From contig DJPE01000014.1 of the NCBI GenBank assembly GCA_002439705.1, positions 321 to 48,490 of the forward strand: a DNA stretch of 48,170 nucleotides. The letters run 5' to 3'. Below, in pieces: positions 26,013 to 34,092 of the stretch. The notes under the pieces are model-generated. The model was not told the DNA's origin and did no database searches. It was given only the letters and a program-made list of their open reading frames with translations. The DNA is from Christensenella sp. UBA6420 (GTDB taxonomy: Bacteria; Bacillota; Clostridia; Christensenellales; DTU072). The position numbers and the translations under genes were made by a program. Every line of letters starts with the position of its first letter. The stretch's first letter is position 1.

Positions 26013-27470
26013 CTAAATGAAATTATAATAATATTCGTACGTTGCGTATTTGTCTGCGTCTACGGTATGGTCTTCCTGTCCTTCTTCTATTTCGCCCTCT
26101 TCGTTGCGAACGAAATTCTCCATTTCTATTACGGACGGTTCGTTATCGTCGACGTCCAACATCAGGAACTTACCGCTTCGCCATCCCGTATTTAACCTCG
26201 CAAGGTCGCGTTCTACGTCTTTGTTCGTGACCGCAACGCATTTTGCGGGCGTTAGTTTTTCAACCTCCAACATAAGGTCCTGCGTCAACCCCGCGCCGTC
26301 GAAACAATATCTCTCGGCTTTACTATCGGGAATGATTATTCCGTAATCTCTCATCTTACGTTTGAATTCTTCGTGGTACTCCATCAGCATAACCGCTTGT
26401 TCCGTATGGCTTAGACCGCGAGCTCCCGTCACTCGCATATATTGCTTTACGTCTATCTTTTTCGTCGATAACTTTATAAGCCGTCCGTCAGGATATAACG
26501 CCCAACTACTTACCGCCGTAGCGTCGTTCTTTAACCCGCTATCTACGCCATAAAACATATATACGGGTTGATAGAAAATGTCTTTGTTTATTTTCCGTTG
26601 AATTTCCGATACGCGAATAAGATGCCTTTCCCTATCGAACGCCCAAACGACTCTGCCTTCAAGGTTCATTAGTTCGCCTTCGTACCAATACGCGTAATGT
26701 ATCGGGTCGTTAATTTTCATTTGGAGAATATCCGCTATTTGCGCGGGTTCCAAAAGGTCCGCTATATCTCTCCACGTCGGGTTTATCTCTATTGCGCCCT
26801 GTTCTCTCACGAGTTTCGGAAAGTATTGATTCGCCCAATGATTAAGAGACGGAGGCGGGTTGTATCGGTAAACGTATTTTGAGTTTTCGTCAAGAAATCG
26901 TATAGCCGTAGACCTAAGCGCTTCGACGTATATCTTCCCGTCGGGCTCGTTTGCTTCTTCGAGTATAACTTTTTTGAGTTTGCCGCTCGGCGGTTCGTAT
27001 CCTTTCGTACGGTTTATATCTCCGTTTATCGCAAGGAATTGACATTTATTTCCCGTCGCGTTGCAAGTAATCTCAAACGGCGATTTGCTTATTTTGAAAT
27101 CGGCTCCCGAATGTTCCGAAAGACTGAACCCCATAGAAAATATCGTAGATTGCATCGACTGAAAAATGCTTTTTCTTATATCGACTTGTTCGCTTCTGCA
27201 ATACCATATATCGCCGCGAGAGCCGAAAAAAAGCGGCACCGTCGAGAACTCGTCGTTCTTCGTTTTGCCGCTATTACGTCCCCCGTGTAACACGAATGTT
27301 TTGACTCCCACGTCGTTTAAGCTTACCGTTTCGCCTTTAAGAATTCTTCTGCGTAATTCACTTTTATACGCGTCGGTGAACTTTTCTTGCTCTCGTCTCG
27401 AATAGTTATCGACGAATAAAGGCTTAAAGATATTTGGTATCGTTATATTCTTAACCGTTTGTTCCATCAT
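26013..27470 (-). CDS. terL: Terminase large subunit
   Basis: 485 residues. The ATPase half has Walker A HGGRNSGKTKND (residues 62-73) and Walker B KKVILEEANEPDG. The nuclease half has three acidic sites: FYGVDSGLKND, RYCFDGAGLTQD and DHTVDADKYATYEY. Drives DNA into the prohead and cuts it. ATG 27470 overlaps the terS stop region. PBSX-like family by overall pattern. Confidence 0.93.
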   Translation of the reverse strand: MMEQTVKNITIPNIFKPLFVDNYSRREQEKFTDAYKSELRRRILKGETVSLNDVGVKTFVLHGGRNSGKTKNDEFSTVPLFFGSRGDIWYCRSEQVDIRKSIFQSMQSTIFSMGFSLSEHSGADFKISKSPFEITCNATGNKCQFLAINGDINRTKGYEPPSGKLKKVILEEANEPDGKIYVEALRSTAIRFLDENSKYVYRYNPPPSLNHWANQYFPKLVREQGAIEINPTWRDIADLLEPAQIADILQMKINDPIHYAYWYEGELMNLEGRVVWAFDRERHLIRVSEIQRKINKDIFYQPVYMFYGVDSGLKNDATAVSSWALYPDGRLIKLSTKKIDVKQYMRVTGARGLSHTEQAVMLMEYHEEFKRKMRDYGIIIPDSKAERYCFDGAGLTQDLMLEVEKLTPAKCVAVTNKDVERDLARLNTGWRSGKFLMLDVDDNEPSVIEMENFVRNEEGEIEEGQEDHTVDADKYATYEYYYNFI

Positions 27471-27942
27471 TTGCGCTCGTATCCTTGAAGTTAAAATTAA
27501 ATACGGGTTGTATCTGAGCTTGTCCCGTATCCGAGTCGATTTTGTCTTTCCAAACTTTCGGACGTTGATTTTTCAGCCAAAACTTTTGAGCTTCGACGAC
27601 GGGCGGAATATAAACTTCTTCGTATGCGTCGATAACGGTCTCTTCTTCTGCTACGACTTTGCCGTTTTCATAAATTTTTTTCTTGACTTTTATAGGCTTA
27701 ATTACCTTAACTTTTTTCCCTATACACGACGAATACAACGCGCCTTCAACTTCATCGGTCGCAATTTCTCGCGTGCGCGTTATTATCTCATCGAACTCTT
27801 TATGCTCTTTTTTGTATTTATAAAAAGTAGCTTCGCTTATACCTAATTTTTCTATTATCTCGTTATTAAGAAGTCCTTTACTTATCCAAGAACTAATTAA
27901 GTCTAAATTATCAAGTATAGTTTCTTTATATTTACTTTTCAC
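27451..27942 (-). CDS. terS: Terminase small subunit
   Basis: 163 residues. The N-terminal helix-turn-helix (NEIIEKLGISEATFYKYKKEH, residues about 27-47) binds the packaging site. The middle (about 75-110) is Lys/Val-rich and beta-like, and the C-terminus has AQKFWLKNQRPKVWKDK, a common terS end. GTG start with AGGAGG upstream. Gene order terS-terL-portal is standard. Confidence 0.87.
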   Translation of the reverse strand: MKSKYKETILDNLDLISSWISKGLLNNEIIEKLGISEATFYKYKKEHKEFDEIITRTREIATDEVEGALYSSCIGKKVKVIKPIKVKKKIYENGKVVAEEETVIDAYEEVYIPPVVEAQKFWLKNQRPKVWKDKIDSDTGQAQIQPVFNFNFKDTSANDGTNG

Positions 27943-27983
27943 TTAATTACCTCCTGTATAGTTTTTTATTTTATAAATTACAA

Positions 27984-28006
27984 AAGAAAAGCACCCTTTC
28001 GGGTGC
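27984..28006 (-). terminator. Rho-independent terminator after the effector B cassette
   Basis: GCACCC-GAAA-GGGTGC followed by TTTTCTTTT on the minus strand, between the small gene ending at 28035 and terS. Confidence 0.8.
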
Positions 28007-28034
28007 CTTATGAATTTACTATTTTTATGGACTT

Positions 28035-28178
28035 TTACCAATCTATCATATAACTGCGAAACGTAACTTCTCTGCGTGGGTCGCCGAACTCAGTGCAACT
28101 TGCCCAATACTCCATTTCTTTACGTCCTTCTTCGCTTATTTTGCCATCAGGTCCTAAAATTTTATAAATCTTCTTCAC
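28035..28178 (-). CDS. Small protein, unknown, effector B cassette
   Basis: 47 residues beginning GTG AAG AAG (KKIYKILGPDGKISEEGR...) and ending RSYMIDW. It overlaps the 3' end of the gene at 28162-28317 by 17 bp. No strong ribosome site, so expression would depend on coupling. It may be a remnant of a larger protein. No family recognised. Confidence 0.4.
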   Translation of the reverse strand: MKKIYKILGPDGKISEEGRKEMEYWASCTEFGDPRREVTFRSYMIDW

Positions 28179-28317
28179 ACAAATGATAAATAGTATCGCT
28201 TGATACTCCGTACTCTGAAAATACGGCTTCTAAATTTTTCCGAAGCTCTTTGAGCGGAATACCGTTAAAATATTTATTTGCTTTTTCTTGCGTCATTCTA
28301 ACACTATCTACTATCAT
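28162..28317 (-). CDS. Small protein, unknown, effector B cassette
   Basis: 51 residues, helical, acidic. ATG 28317 is preferred over an upstream in-frame ATG because AGGAGG stands 6 bp before it. Follows the immunity-like gene in the same direction, 85 bp away. No family recognised. Confidence 0.5.
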   Translation of the reverse strand: MIVDSVRMTQEKANKYFNGIPLKELRKNLEAVFSEYGVSSDTIYHLCEEDL

Positions 28318-28402
28318 ACCCTGCCTCCTATAATTCGCTATATTTTGATTTATGTACTCTCCCACTTTTTAGTGCTTGCTTATAGGCATTCCGAACCGTA
28401 AT

Positions 28403-28675
28403 TTATTCCTCATCTAAACCATAATTGTCTAATTCGGCAGCAAAATCCATTATCAATTCAAATTTATCATGAGCCAAGAAGCGCGTCTCTAAATCACATT
28501 CGTTACTGTACAAATATCTTATATCTATATCATTATCTTTAATGAATTGAGTGACTATGGGTATTCTTTCAGGATGTCGCAAACAAGATATCCGCACCAT
28601 AATTAAACTATCTTCCTTATCGTTTATTTCATCAATAAGGTTAATGAAGTCTTGAATTTCTTTTTCAGTTATCAT
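28403..28675 (-). CDS. Immunity-like protein (copy 2), partner of effector B
   Basis: 90 residues, 79 identical to copy 1 at 16516-16788. The ATG at 28675 overlaps the last 11 bp of effector B and GGAGAGAG lies inside that gene's end, so the two are coupled. Differences from copy 1 concentrate at residues 12-31, a stretch that might set partner specificity. Immunity role is inferred from this layout. No family recognised. Confidence 0.65.
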   Translation of the reverse strand: MITEKEIQDFINLIDEINDKEDSLIMVRISCLRHPERIPIVTQFIKDNDIDIRYLYSNECDLETRFLAHDKFELIMDFAAELDNYGLDEE

Positions 28676-29057
28676 TTTTCTCTCTCCATAATATTTTATA
28701 TCTGAAATCTTCATTACTTCCATACAGTTTCACACCATATATATACTCAAATGTATATATTACAAACTCCGCATACCCTTTTTTTTCAAGCTCTTGTCTT
28801 ACCGTACTTATTCTATCAAACACCGCGCTTTCGATGCGTAACTTATCGGCTTGATATTTGCTACCCGCTTCTTTTTGTCGATTTTCGTTTACGCGAGCGT
28901 TTATGCTATCGGATAATTCTCGTCTTTGTCGTTTGACTCTCTCGGCTACGGCTACGAGTCTATCTATATCGATCGCTCCCGACACGGATACTCCGTTCTT
29001 ATCGGTAAACTTCCCGTCACCGTCCCTCGGATGCTCACTCTCCCTAAATACGCTCAT
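28665..29057 (-). CDS. Small polymorphic-toxin-like effector B with HPRDGDGKFTDK tag
   Basis: 130 residues. The tag at residues 9-20 is the same as in effector A. A basic, helical middle follows (RVKRQRRELSDSINARVNENRQKE), and the C-terminus is alpha/beta (RISTVRQELEKKGYAEF, YTFEYIYGVKLYGS, ILWREKNDN). AGGTATGG-type site GGAGG precedes the ATG. Stands between a terminator (29087-29119) and the immunity-like gene, so it forms a separate cassette in front of terS. Toxin role inferred; no catalytic family recognised, and the C-terminal domain is small. Confidence 0.6.
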   Translation of the reverse strand: MSVFRESEHPRDGDGKFTDKNGVSVSGAIDIDRLVAVAERVKRQRRELSDSINARVNENRQKEAGSKYQADKLRIESAVFDRISTVRQELEKKGYAEFVIYTFEYIYGVKLYGSNEDFRYKILWREKNDN

Positions 29058-29086
29058 AGTATACCATACCTCCGCTTTCTCTGCAA

Positions 29087-29119
29087 TAAAAAAGGCGAAG
29101 ATTTTTACATCCTCGCCTT
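29087..29119 (-). terminator. Rho-independent terminator after the late-control gene
   Basis: AGGCGAGGAT/ATCTTCGCCT stem with a short loop followed by TTTTTT on the minus strand. It ends the early operon just before effector B. Confidence 0.8.
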
Positions 29120-29121
29120 TC

Positions 29122-29184
29122 TGCCGACATTATCATAACATAATTATCGGCGGGGGTGTCGGGGGAAAAGTGGGGTTTTTGTGG
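29122..29184. other. Hairpin plus four-G-run tract, candidate cos/packaging site
   Basis: GCCGACATTAT...ATAATTATCGGC (29123-29151) is an imperfect inverted repeat. Directly beside it lie four G-runs: 29152-29156, 29161-29165, 29172-29175 and 29182-29184, separated by 4, 6 and 7 bases. No coding gene covers this stretch. G-rich tracts upstream of terS are common at cohesive-end sites of Gram-positive phages, and the spacing also fits a G-quadruplex rule. Which role applies is inference. Confidence 0.45.
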
Positions 29185-29209
29185 GAAGTTTTACGCGTAT
29201 TTCAATTCG

Positions 29210-29686
29210 CTATACGTCTTCCGATATAACGTCCGTATTGTCTCTCTTCTCGTCGTTATTATCCGCGTCAAATTCGGACCACATCGCCGAAAACGGCTCA
29301 ATCTCTCTTATTGCTTCGTTAAACAATTCTTTCCTTACGTAACTCGTTTCGTAATCGAGATATCGCGCTATTCGACGCCAGTCTTCGCCGAGAATATATC
29401 GACGCTTTAATAATACCCGCGACAAATTGCTCACTTCGGGGTTACTTGCTATCTTTGCAATAACTTCTTTGTATTTCATAAGCCGCGTCAATTCCCGCTG
29501 TAAATCGACTTGCATTGCGGCTAAGCGTATGCGCTTGTCAATCTCGCGGTTCTCTCTGACTGAGCTTTTTCCCCGCTCCGTCGGTTGCTGCGGATGGGGA
29601 TAAAGAAGACGCTCTATGCACTCCTGCGTCGTCTGAATGTTTTGGTTTATGTATCGTGCTTTCGCTAAAAACTCTTTTGCCGTCAT
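29210..29686 (-). CDS. Phage late-control HTH protein (DUF1492/ArpU-like)
   Basis: 158 residues, mostly helical. Residues about 90-130 form a sigma-70 region-4-like HTH (LLKRRYILGEDWRRIARYL then YVRKELFNEAIREI). Proteins of this kind at the end of the early operon activate late genes in Gram-positive phages. AAGGA precedes the ATG. Its place, last before the candidate cos site and terS, supports late control. Confidence 0.7.
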   Translation of the reverse strand: MTAKEFLAKARYINQNIQTTQECIERLLYPHPQQPTERGKSSVRENREIDKRIRLAAMQVDLQRELTRLMKYKEVIAKIASNPEVSNLSRVLLKRRYILGEDWRRIARYLDYETSYVRKELFNEAIREIEPFSAMWSEFDADNNDEKRDNTDVISEDV

Positions 29687-29699
29687 ATTTCTTATCCTT

Positions 29700-31319
29700 C
29701 TATATTGCCATTTTGTGATGTAATTCGTTCAACGTTGTTATATTTGTTCTAAGACATTCATTCGGAAGATTTGCTCTTGCCATAGCTTCAGCTATGACCG
29801 GACATACTGCGTTGCCACATCTCGCCACTTGGTCTGCACGACTTATTGGTCTTCCGTTTTCATCACGGTCTATAATATAGTCATGCGGAAATCCCATGGC
29901 ATCATATAACTCTCTCGGCGTAAGCATTCTCAACCCTATGTCTGAAATAAAAAACAACTCTCCTTTTATTCTTAAAAGCAAGACCTCGTCTTCTCTAATA
30001 GAATATCCGCAAAAACTATTTAAAAGGTCTCTTATCATACTCCAGTTACCATATGCTTGCGAATTTTCGGCTTTAACAAGCAAGATGTTCGCCGCAGCAT
30101 ACTTCTCCCGTGCCATAACTGTCATTAAAGGTTCTTGTACGGACTGTCCTTTATCTGCCCCTCTAAAATCTACGAGATATGCTGCAATTAACGAATTATG
30201 GTCTATTGCCGTTACTGTCGGCAATGGCTCTGTTATTTCATTCCCATCTACTCCCGTATAATATTTTTGTATAAATGCAGAAACGACGCCTTCTCTTTCC
30301 ATTGTCGTTATCGTCGCAAGTGGTTTGCGAACGTCATGGTAATGTCCATCCCCGGAAAAATATTGTGTAAGATGTACCGCTGATAAATAATTCTTTGAAC
30401 CGGACGTTACCACAGGTAATGGTTGATTTACATCCGAACCTTTATCGTTAAAATTATTCACCATAATCGTCGGTGCTGTTGAATCAACAATAAATGGACT
30501 CTTTGACTTCAGTACAAATTTATCTACACCTAAAGCTATGCGTCTAAGCGTATTTGTCTTTAACGGACGCATACAATTAACTCCGTAAGTTTCTTTTAAT
30601 TCCTGTTTCGTAGCAAAAATCGAGTAACATGGTAATTTAAAATCGATGATATCCGCTGCAGCTTTCCACGGCTTTAATTTACCGCATCTAACTTCTATAC
30701 TATTAATCGGAGCATGTGTCTTTTTCGGGAATACAATTGGTTTGCCATCACACCGTGCGATAAGACAAAATCTCGTTCGCGTCGTTGGCGCACCATAATC
30801 GGCAGCACACAAATTCTTTGTTCCTATCTCATAACCCAAGTCCGAAAGTTGAGTCTTCCATTTATTGTAAGTTTGTCCCGCTTTGCTTTTTACAGGCTTT
30901 CCGTTCCGCACCGGTCCCCATGTTACAAATTCAGGTACATTTTCAAGCATTATGATATCAGGACGTACAGCCGCTGCCCAACGCAATACGACCCACGCAA
31001 GTCCTCTTATTTTTTTATCAACGAGCGCCGCACCCTTCGCACGCGAAAAATGTTTACAGTCGGGAGAAAACCACGCGAGACGTACATTTCGACCACGGCA
31101 AACTTCTTTCGGGTCAACAGCCCATATATCTTCACGATAATGTTCTGTGTATGGGTGGTTCATTTTATGCATCAAAATCGCACTTTCATTGTGATTTATC
31201 GCTATATCTACGGGATGCCCGGTCGCTAATTCAAGTCCTGTAGATGCGCCTCCGCCACCTGCAAAATTATCGACGATAATATCATCAAATATTCCTATCT
31301 GTTTGTTGCATCTTATCAT
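29700..31319 (-). CDS. C5-cytosine DNA methyltransferase
   Basis: 539 residues. Motif I DNFAGGGGASTGLEL, motif IV SPDCKHFS (catalytic Cys88), motif VI LENVPEF (Glu126), motif VIII TRTRFCLIAR and motif X RCGNAVCPVIAEA are present. The target-recognition region (about 255-420) has three repeated EPLPTV-type blocks (QPLPVVT, KPLATIT, EPLPTVT, EPLMTV). No restriction enzyme is adjacent, so this is probably a phage orphan methylase that masks host restriction sites. The usual PCQ in motif IV reads PDC, a variant known in long phage-type enzymes. Sequence specificity unknown. Confidence 0.92.
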   Translation of the reverse strand: MIRCNKQIGIFDDIIVDNFAGGGGASTGLELATGHPVDIAINHNESAILMHKMNHPYTEHYREDIWAVDPKEVCRGRNVRLAWFSPDCKHFSRAKGAALVDKKIRGLAWVVLRWAAAVRPDIIMLENVPEFVTWGPVRNGKPVKSKAGQTYNKWKTQLSDLGYEIGTKNLCAADYGAPTTRTRFCLIARCDGKPIVFPKKTHAPINSIEVRCGKLKPWKAAADIIDFKLPCYSIFATKQELKETYGVNCMRPLKTNTLRRIALGVDKFVLKSKSPFIVDSTAPTIMVNNFNDKGSDVNQPLPVVTSGSKNYLSAVHLTQYFSGDGHYHDVRKPLATITTMEREGVVSAFIQKYYTGVDGNEITEPLPTVTAIDHNSLIAAYLVDFRGADKGQSVQEPLMTVMAREKYAAANILLVKAENSQAYGNWSMIRDLLNSFCGYSIREDEVLLLRIKGELFFISDIGLRMLTPRELYDAMGFPHDYIIDRDENGRPISRADQVARCGNAVCPVIAEAMARANLPNECLRTNITTLNELHHKMAI

Positions 31320-31524
31320 TTTTTCTTCTCCTTATTTTCTTAATTATCGCGTCCGTTATTTCTATTCCGGTAGTGATAATCACACATCCCGCTATCGGCA
31401 TATAAAGCCATAACATCGGTATATCTTTTATTTCTGCCACGTTAAGAATAAACAACGTGATTTCGATTAAGGCAAAGACTGCCGTAATAACGTTAAGAAG
31501 AATATCTTTCATTTTATTTTTCAT
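31285..31524 (-). CDS. Small two-helix membrane protein
   Basis: 79 residues with two hydrophobic segments (LLNVITAVFALIEITLFIL and LWLYMPIAGCVIITTGIEI) and a basic tail (KKIRRRKNDK). Both ends overlap neighbouring genes. Membrane protein of unknown function in the early operon. Confidence 0.6.
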   Translation of the reverse strand: MKNKMKDILLNVITAVFALIEITLFILNVAEIKDIPMLWLYMPIAGCVIITTGIEITDAIIKKIRRRKNDKMQQTDRNI

Positions 31525-31777
31525 CCTTCTTTCTCCTCTTCTTTTCTTTCAACACGTACTCTTTCGCATACGGCTTGCCGTCGGCTTTATACTTGCGACA
31601 TTTTTCTCCTTCGTTACAGTATTCGGCAAGCTCACAACGTTCGCAATCATATTTTGCGGCTACCTTTGCAGCGACGTTCATTGCCGATGCGTACGCTTGT
31701 CTCTCTTTCCGGGTAAGTTTGCTTTCGCTACCTATGGGACTACCCGAACCCAAATACCAGGTTCTTATCTGCGGCAT
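31514..31777 (-). CDS. Small Cys-cluster protein, unknown
   Basis: 87 residues. ATG 31777 is preferred because GGAGAGG lies 2-8 bp upstream. The middle has DCERCELAEYCNEGEKC, four closely placed cysteines that could bind zinc or a metal cluster, and the C-terminus is very basic (KEKKRRKKDEK). It overlaps both neighbours. No family recognised. Confidence 0.6.
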   Translation of the reverse strand: MPQIRTWYLGSGSPIGSESKLTRKERQAYASAMNVAAKVAAKYDCERCELAEYCNEGEKCRKYKADGKPYAKEYVLKEKKRRKKDEK

Positions 31778-31938
31778 ATCCTCTCCTTCGACGAGAAATA
31801 TAGTTCTACGTCTTCCTTCCTTGCGTAAAAAAATAAAAATTTCGCCGTTTCTTCTTTCGTTGCATTGCTGCAAAATACTTTTGCTTTAAGTTCTTCTCTT
31901 CCGATTTTACGTTCATCCGTTACGCTATCTGTCGTCAT
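31765..31938 (-). CDS. Small hypothetical protein between replication genes
   Basis: 57 residues, charged (MTTDSVTDERKIGREELK... ELYFSSKERICRR). The ATG at 31938 overlaps the end of the replisome-organiser gene and its stop overlaps the next ATG, so it fits the tight operon. No family recognised. Confidence 0.55.
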   Translation of the reverse strand: MTTDSVTDERKIGREELKAKVFCSNATKEETAKFLFFYARKEDVELYFSSKERICRR

Positions 31939-32756
31939 TGCGATTCATCCTCCCACTCGTTAAAATTAACGACGACGCTTTGAAGTTGTTCGTCGGTATA
32001 TTCGTGCCTATGTATTTCTTCCGCCGCAGTAGACCCTTTCGGCTTTCCGTATGCGTCGTAATACCCTGCGATTATCTTGTCATAATATTTCAAATACTTC
32101 GAAAGATACTTCCATTGTCGCAAATACGGCGTAGTCTTTACCTTGTCTATTAAACTTACGAAATCAACGTTACTCGGTACTTCGCAATCGACTTCAATAC
32201 CTGCGTTGCTTAGGAGAGAGAGACTTTCTTCACGCGCTTGCGCGCTTATCTCTCTTCCTTTCTTTTCTTTTCTTTCTTCTATTAGACCGTAGTCTTCTCG
32301 TAGTCCTACTGTAGTCCTATTGTAATCGTATCGTAGAGCCTTATCGGAGCGTAGTTCTTCCCCTACCCCACGCATAGGTGGGGACGGAAGTTTACTTGGT
32401 ATCGGCTTCTGAATAGACTGCCACTTAGTCCAGTTCTCGAACAAGTAGTACCAGCGACCTCCGACTTCGTAATATCTAACGGACAACTTATGGCTTGCGT
32501 CTTCTCGGGCTTTATTAGAGTCGGTATCCACGGACTCCTTATGACCGATTTCTTGCAAGGCTTTATCGATGTCGGCTACTCTTAGTTCATCGTATGGAAG
32601 GATACGGCTTTTCAATAACTGCGGGTTTAGTATACCTCTGCCGTCGTCGTCTGCCTGGCTTATCATTCCTATAAAAAGGACCTTTGCCAGGAGCGACAAT
32701 TCTCCGAAGCTCTGACTTTCCCACATTTCGGGAGAAATCATTCGCTTCCTTGCCAT
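31935..32756 (-). CDS. Phage replisome organiser / DnaD-like initiator
   Basis: 273 residues. The N-terminal winged-helix domain (MISPEMWESQSFGELSLLAKVLFIGMIS in two parts, QADDDGRG) is typical of phage replisome organisers. A low-complexity middle contains the iterons at the DNA level. The C-terminal part (about 180-260) resembles the DnaB-like/DnaD C-terminal region. It should melt the origin and recruit the host helicase; no phage helicase loader is seen. The distance from GGAGG to the ATG is long (about 14 bp). Confidence 0.78.
   Translation of the reverse strand: MARKRMISPEMWESQSFGELSLLAKVLFIGMISQADDDGRGILNPQLLKSRILPYDELRVADIDKALQEIGHKESVDTDSNKAREDASHKLSVRYYEVGGRWYYLFENWTKWQSIQKPIPSKLPSPPMRGVGEELRSDKALRYDYNRTTVGLREDYGLIEERKEKKGREISAQAREESLSLLSNAGIEVDCEVPSNVDFVSLIDKVKTTPYLRQWKYLSKYLKYYDKIIAGYYDAYGKPKGSTAAEEIHRHEYTDEQLQSVVVNFNEWEDESQ
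32245..32340. other. Candidate prophage replication origin (five 11-bp iterons)
   Basis: GTAGTC/GTAATC/GTAGAG units begin at 32289, 32300, 32311, 32322 and 32333, exactly 11 bp apart, with core CGTAGTCCTA. A pyrimidine-rich, AT-containing stretch (32250-32282) flanks them and could be the unwinding element. The period is not a multiple of 3, so it is not a coding repeat. Initiator genes of many phages carry their own origin. Confidence 0.6.
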
Positions 32757-32774
32757 CGTGTTTTTTTAGACCTC

Positions 32775-33320
32775 CTAAACGTTTAATATTTCTTTGACTT
32801 TGTTCCCCAGTATGTCGACTATTAACTGCGGAGAAGTCTGTTTATCCGTAAAATGGACGTGTAAATCGTATCGACTCATGAAGGCTAACAAAGAACCTTT
32901 CATCGCTTTCGACGTAACGAGAGAATTGTAATTTCCGGCGTTAATCGAATTCCAACTTCCACTCTCTATAACGAGATGTTTCTCTGCGCCTTTCATCTTT
33001 TCAAGTTCGTTCTCGAAACGGTCACGGTTACGACCTAAATTCCCTGCTAATTCTTCTATCGAATTCTTGCGTTCAACGAGTATTCCGCCTTCCTTGACGA
33101 GATTAAGATATATATCTTTTGCTATCCCTAATTCCGCGTTTTGGGGTATCATAACCGAATAATCACCGCACGGCAACGCTCTCGTTTTGTATTTCAGTTT
33201 CTTCTTCTCAAAATACGTTAAGATATGTTCGTTCGCTTGTTCCCTGGTATCTACAAGGAAGACGAGAGAGTGCAATATTTCGCTCGCTTCTTTCGGCGTA
33301 TAGTAATATAGATTAAGCAC
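32775..33320 (-). CDS. ERCC4-domain nuclease
   Basis: 181 residues. ERCC4/XPF-type catalytic motifs are VDTREQ (residues 23-28), GDYSV (52-56) and VERKNSIEELA (81-91), followed by RNRDRFENELEKM. Cuts branched or flap DNA, probably in phage recombination with the Rad52-like protein next door. GTG start, overlapping the upstream gene. Confidence 0.82.
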   Translation of the reverse strand: MLNLYYYTPKEASEILHSLVFLVDTREQANEHILTYFEKKKLKYKTRALPCGDYSVMIPQNAELGIAKDIYLNLVKEGGILVERKNSIEELAGNLGRNRDRFENELEKMKGAEKHLVIESGSWNSINAGNYNSLVTSKAMKGSLLAFMSRYDLHVHFTDKQTSPQLIVDILGNKVKEILNV

Positions 33321-34083
33321 GTTTACCTTCCGTTACCGCGCATAGAGCGGCTATCAATTCGTTTGCTTCTGCAAGAGTCAACGCTTCTACTTTCTGCTTG
33401 CCGAACTTCTTGCTTATCCAAGCTATCACCTTATCAGTCATATTCGCTTCTTGCGCGTAATACCATATATCGTTTATAACGTCTTCATCAATGGTTACAG
33501 GCTTTTTCATCGGCTTCCTAGCAGACTGGTCGGAAAGGTCGTCAACTTGCGTTTTACGACCTGATTTATCAGTCCGCGGATACCTGAAAGCTAACGCTCC
33601 GTTTTGGTCCACTATTTCCAACTCCGAAATAGCTCCCGTATCGGTATACGCTATTCGCTTAACCGTAAAGTCGTAATATCCGTCCATCTTATGCGTTTTG
33701 CCGTCCTGCTTCGTCGGTACGGACACTTTTATAGTCGGCGCAGTATACAACTCTCTCCCGATACCAACGCAGAACCCTGCTCTTTTTAGAGCGTCGCTCG
33801 CTTCGCCTTTGACCTGATTACCTTCTGCGTCCTTACGGCTTTCTATACCGTTAGACCATTTCCAAACGAACGGAGAATTACTATCTTCTCTTATCCCGAT
33901 TCCGCAATACAAGACGTCGTCGATATCTTTGTAATCGTTTTGCCAGTTCATAGGTCCGAACGTTTCGTCGAGAATAGCCATATCGGTACGGGCGTTTTTA
34001 TAAAGCAATAAATACGCTCCGCCGTTTACGACCTGCTTTACTTTGGTTTCTATCTCGTCGGCTCTTAATTTTCGAATTTGCAT
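33313..34083 (-). CDS. Rad52-like single-strand annealing protein
   Basis: 256 residues. The Rad52/22-type fold is seen in AYLLLYKNARTDMAILDE, FGPMNWQNDYKDI and GEASDALKRAGFCVGIGRELY, all family markers. The C-terminal tail is acidic-helical. It pairs complementary single strands during phage recombination. AGGAGG precedes the ATG. Confidence 0.82.
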   Translation of the reverse strand: MQIRKLRADEIETKVKQVVNGGAYLLLYKNARTDMAILDETFGPMNWQNDYKDIDDVLYCGIGIREDSNSPFVWKWSNGIESRKDAEGNQVKGEASDALKRAGFCVGIGRELYTAPTIKVSVPTKQDGKTHKMDGYYDFTVKRIAYTDTGAISELEIVDQNGALAFRYPRTDKSGRKTQVDDLSDQSARKPMKKPVTIDEDVINDIWYYAQEANMTDKVIAWISKKFGKQKVEALTLAEANELIAALCAVTEGKRA

Positions 34084-34092
34084 TTGTACCTC

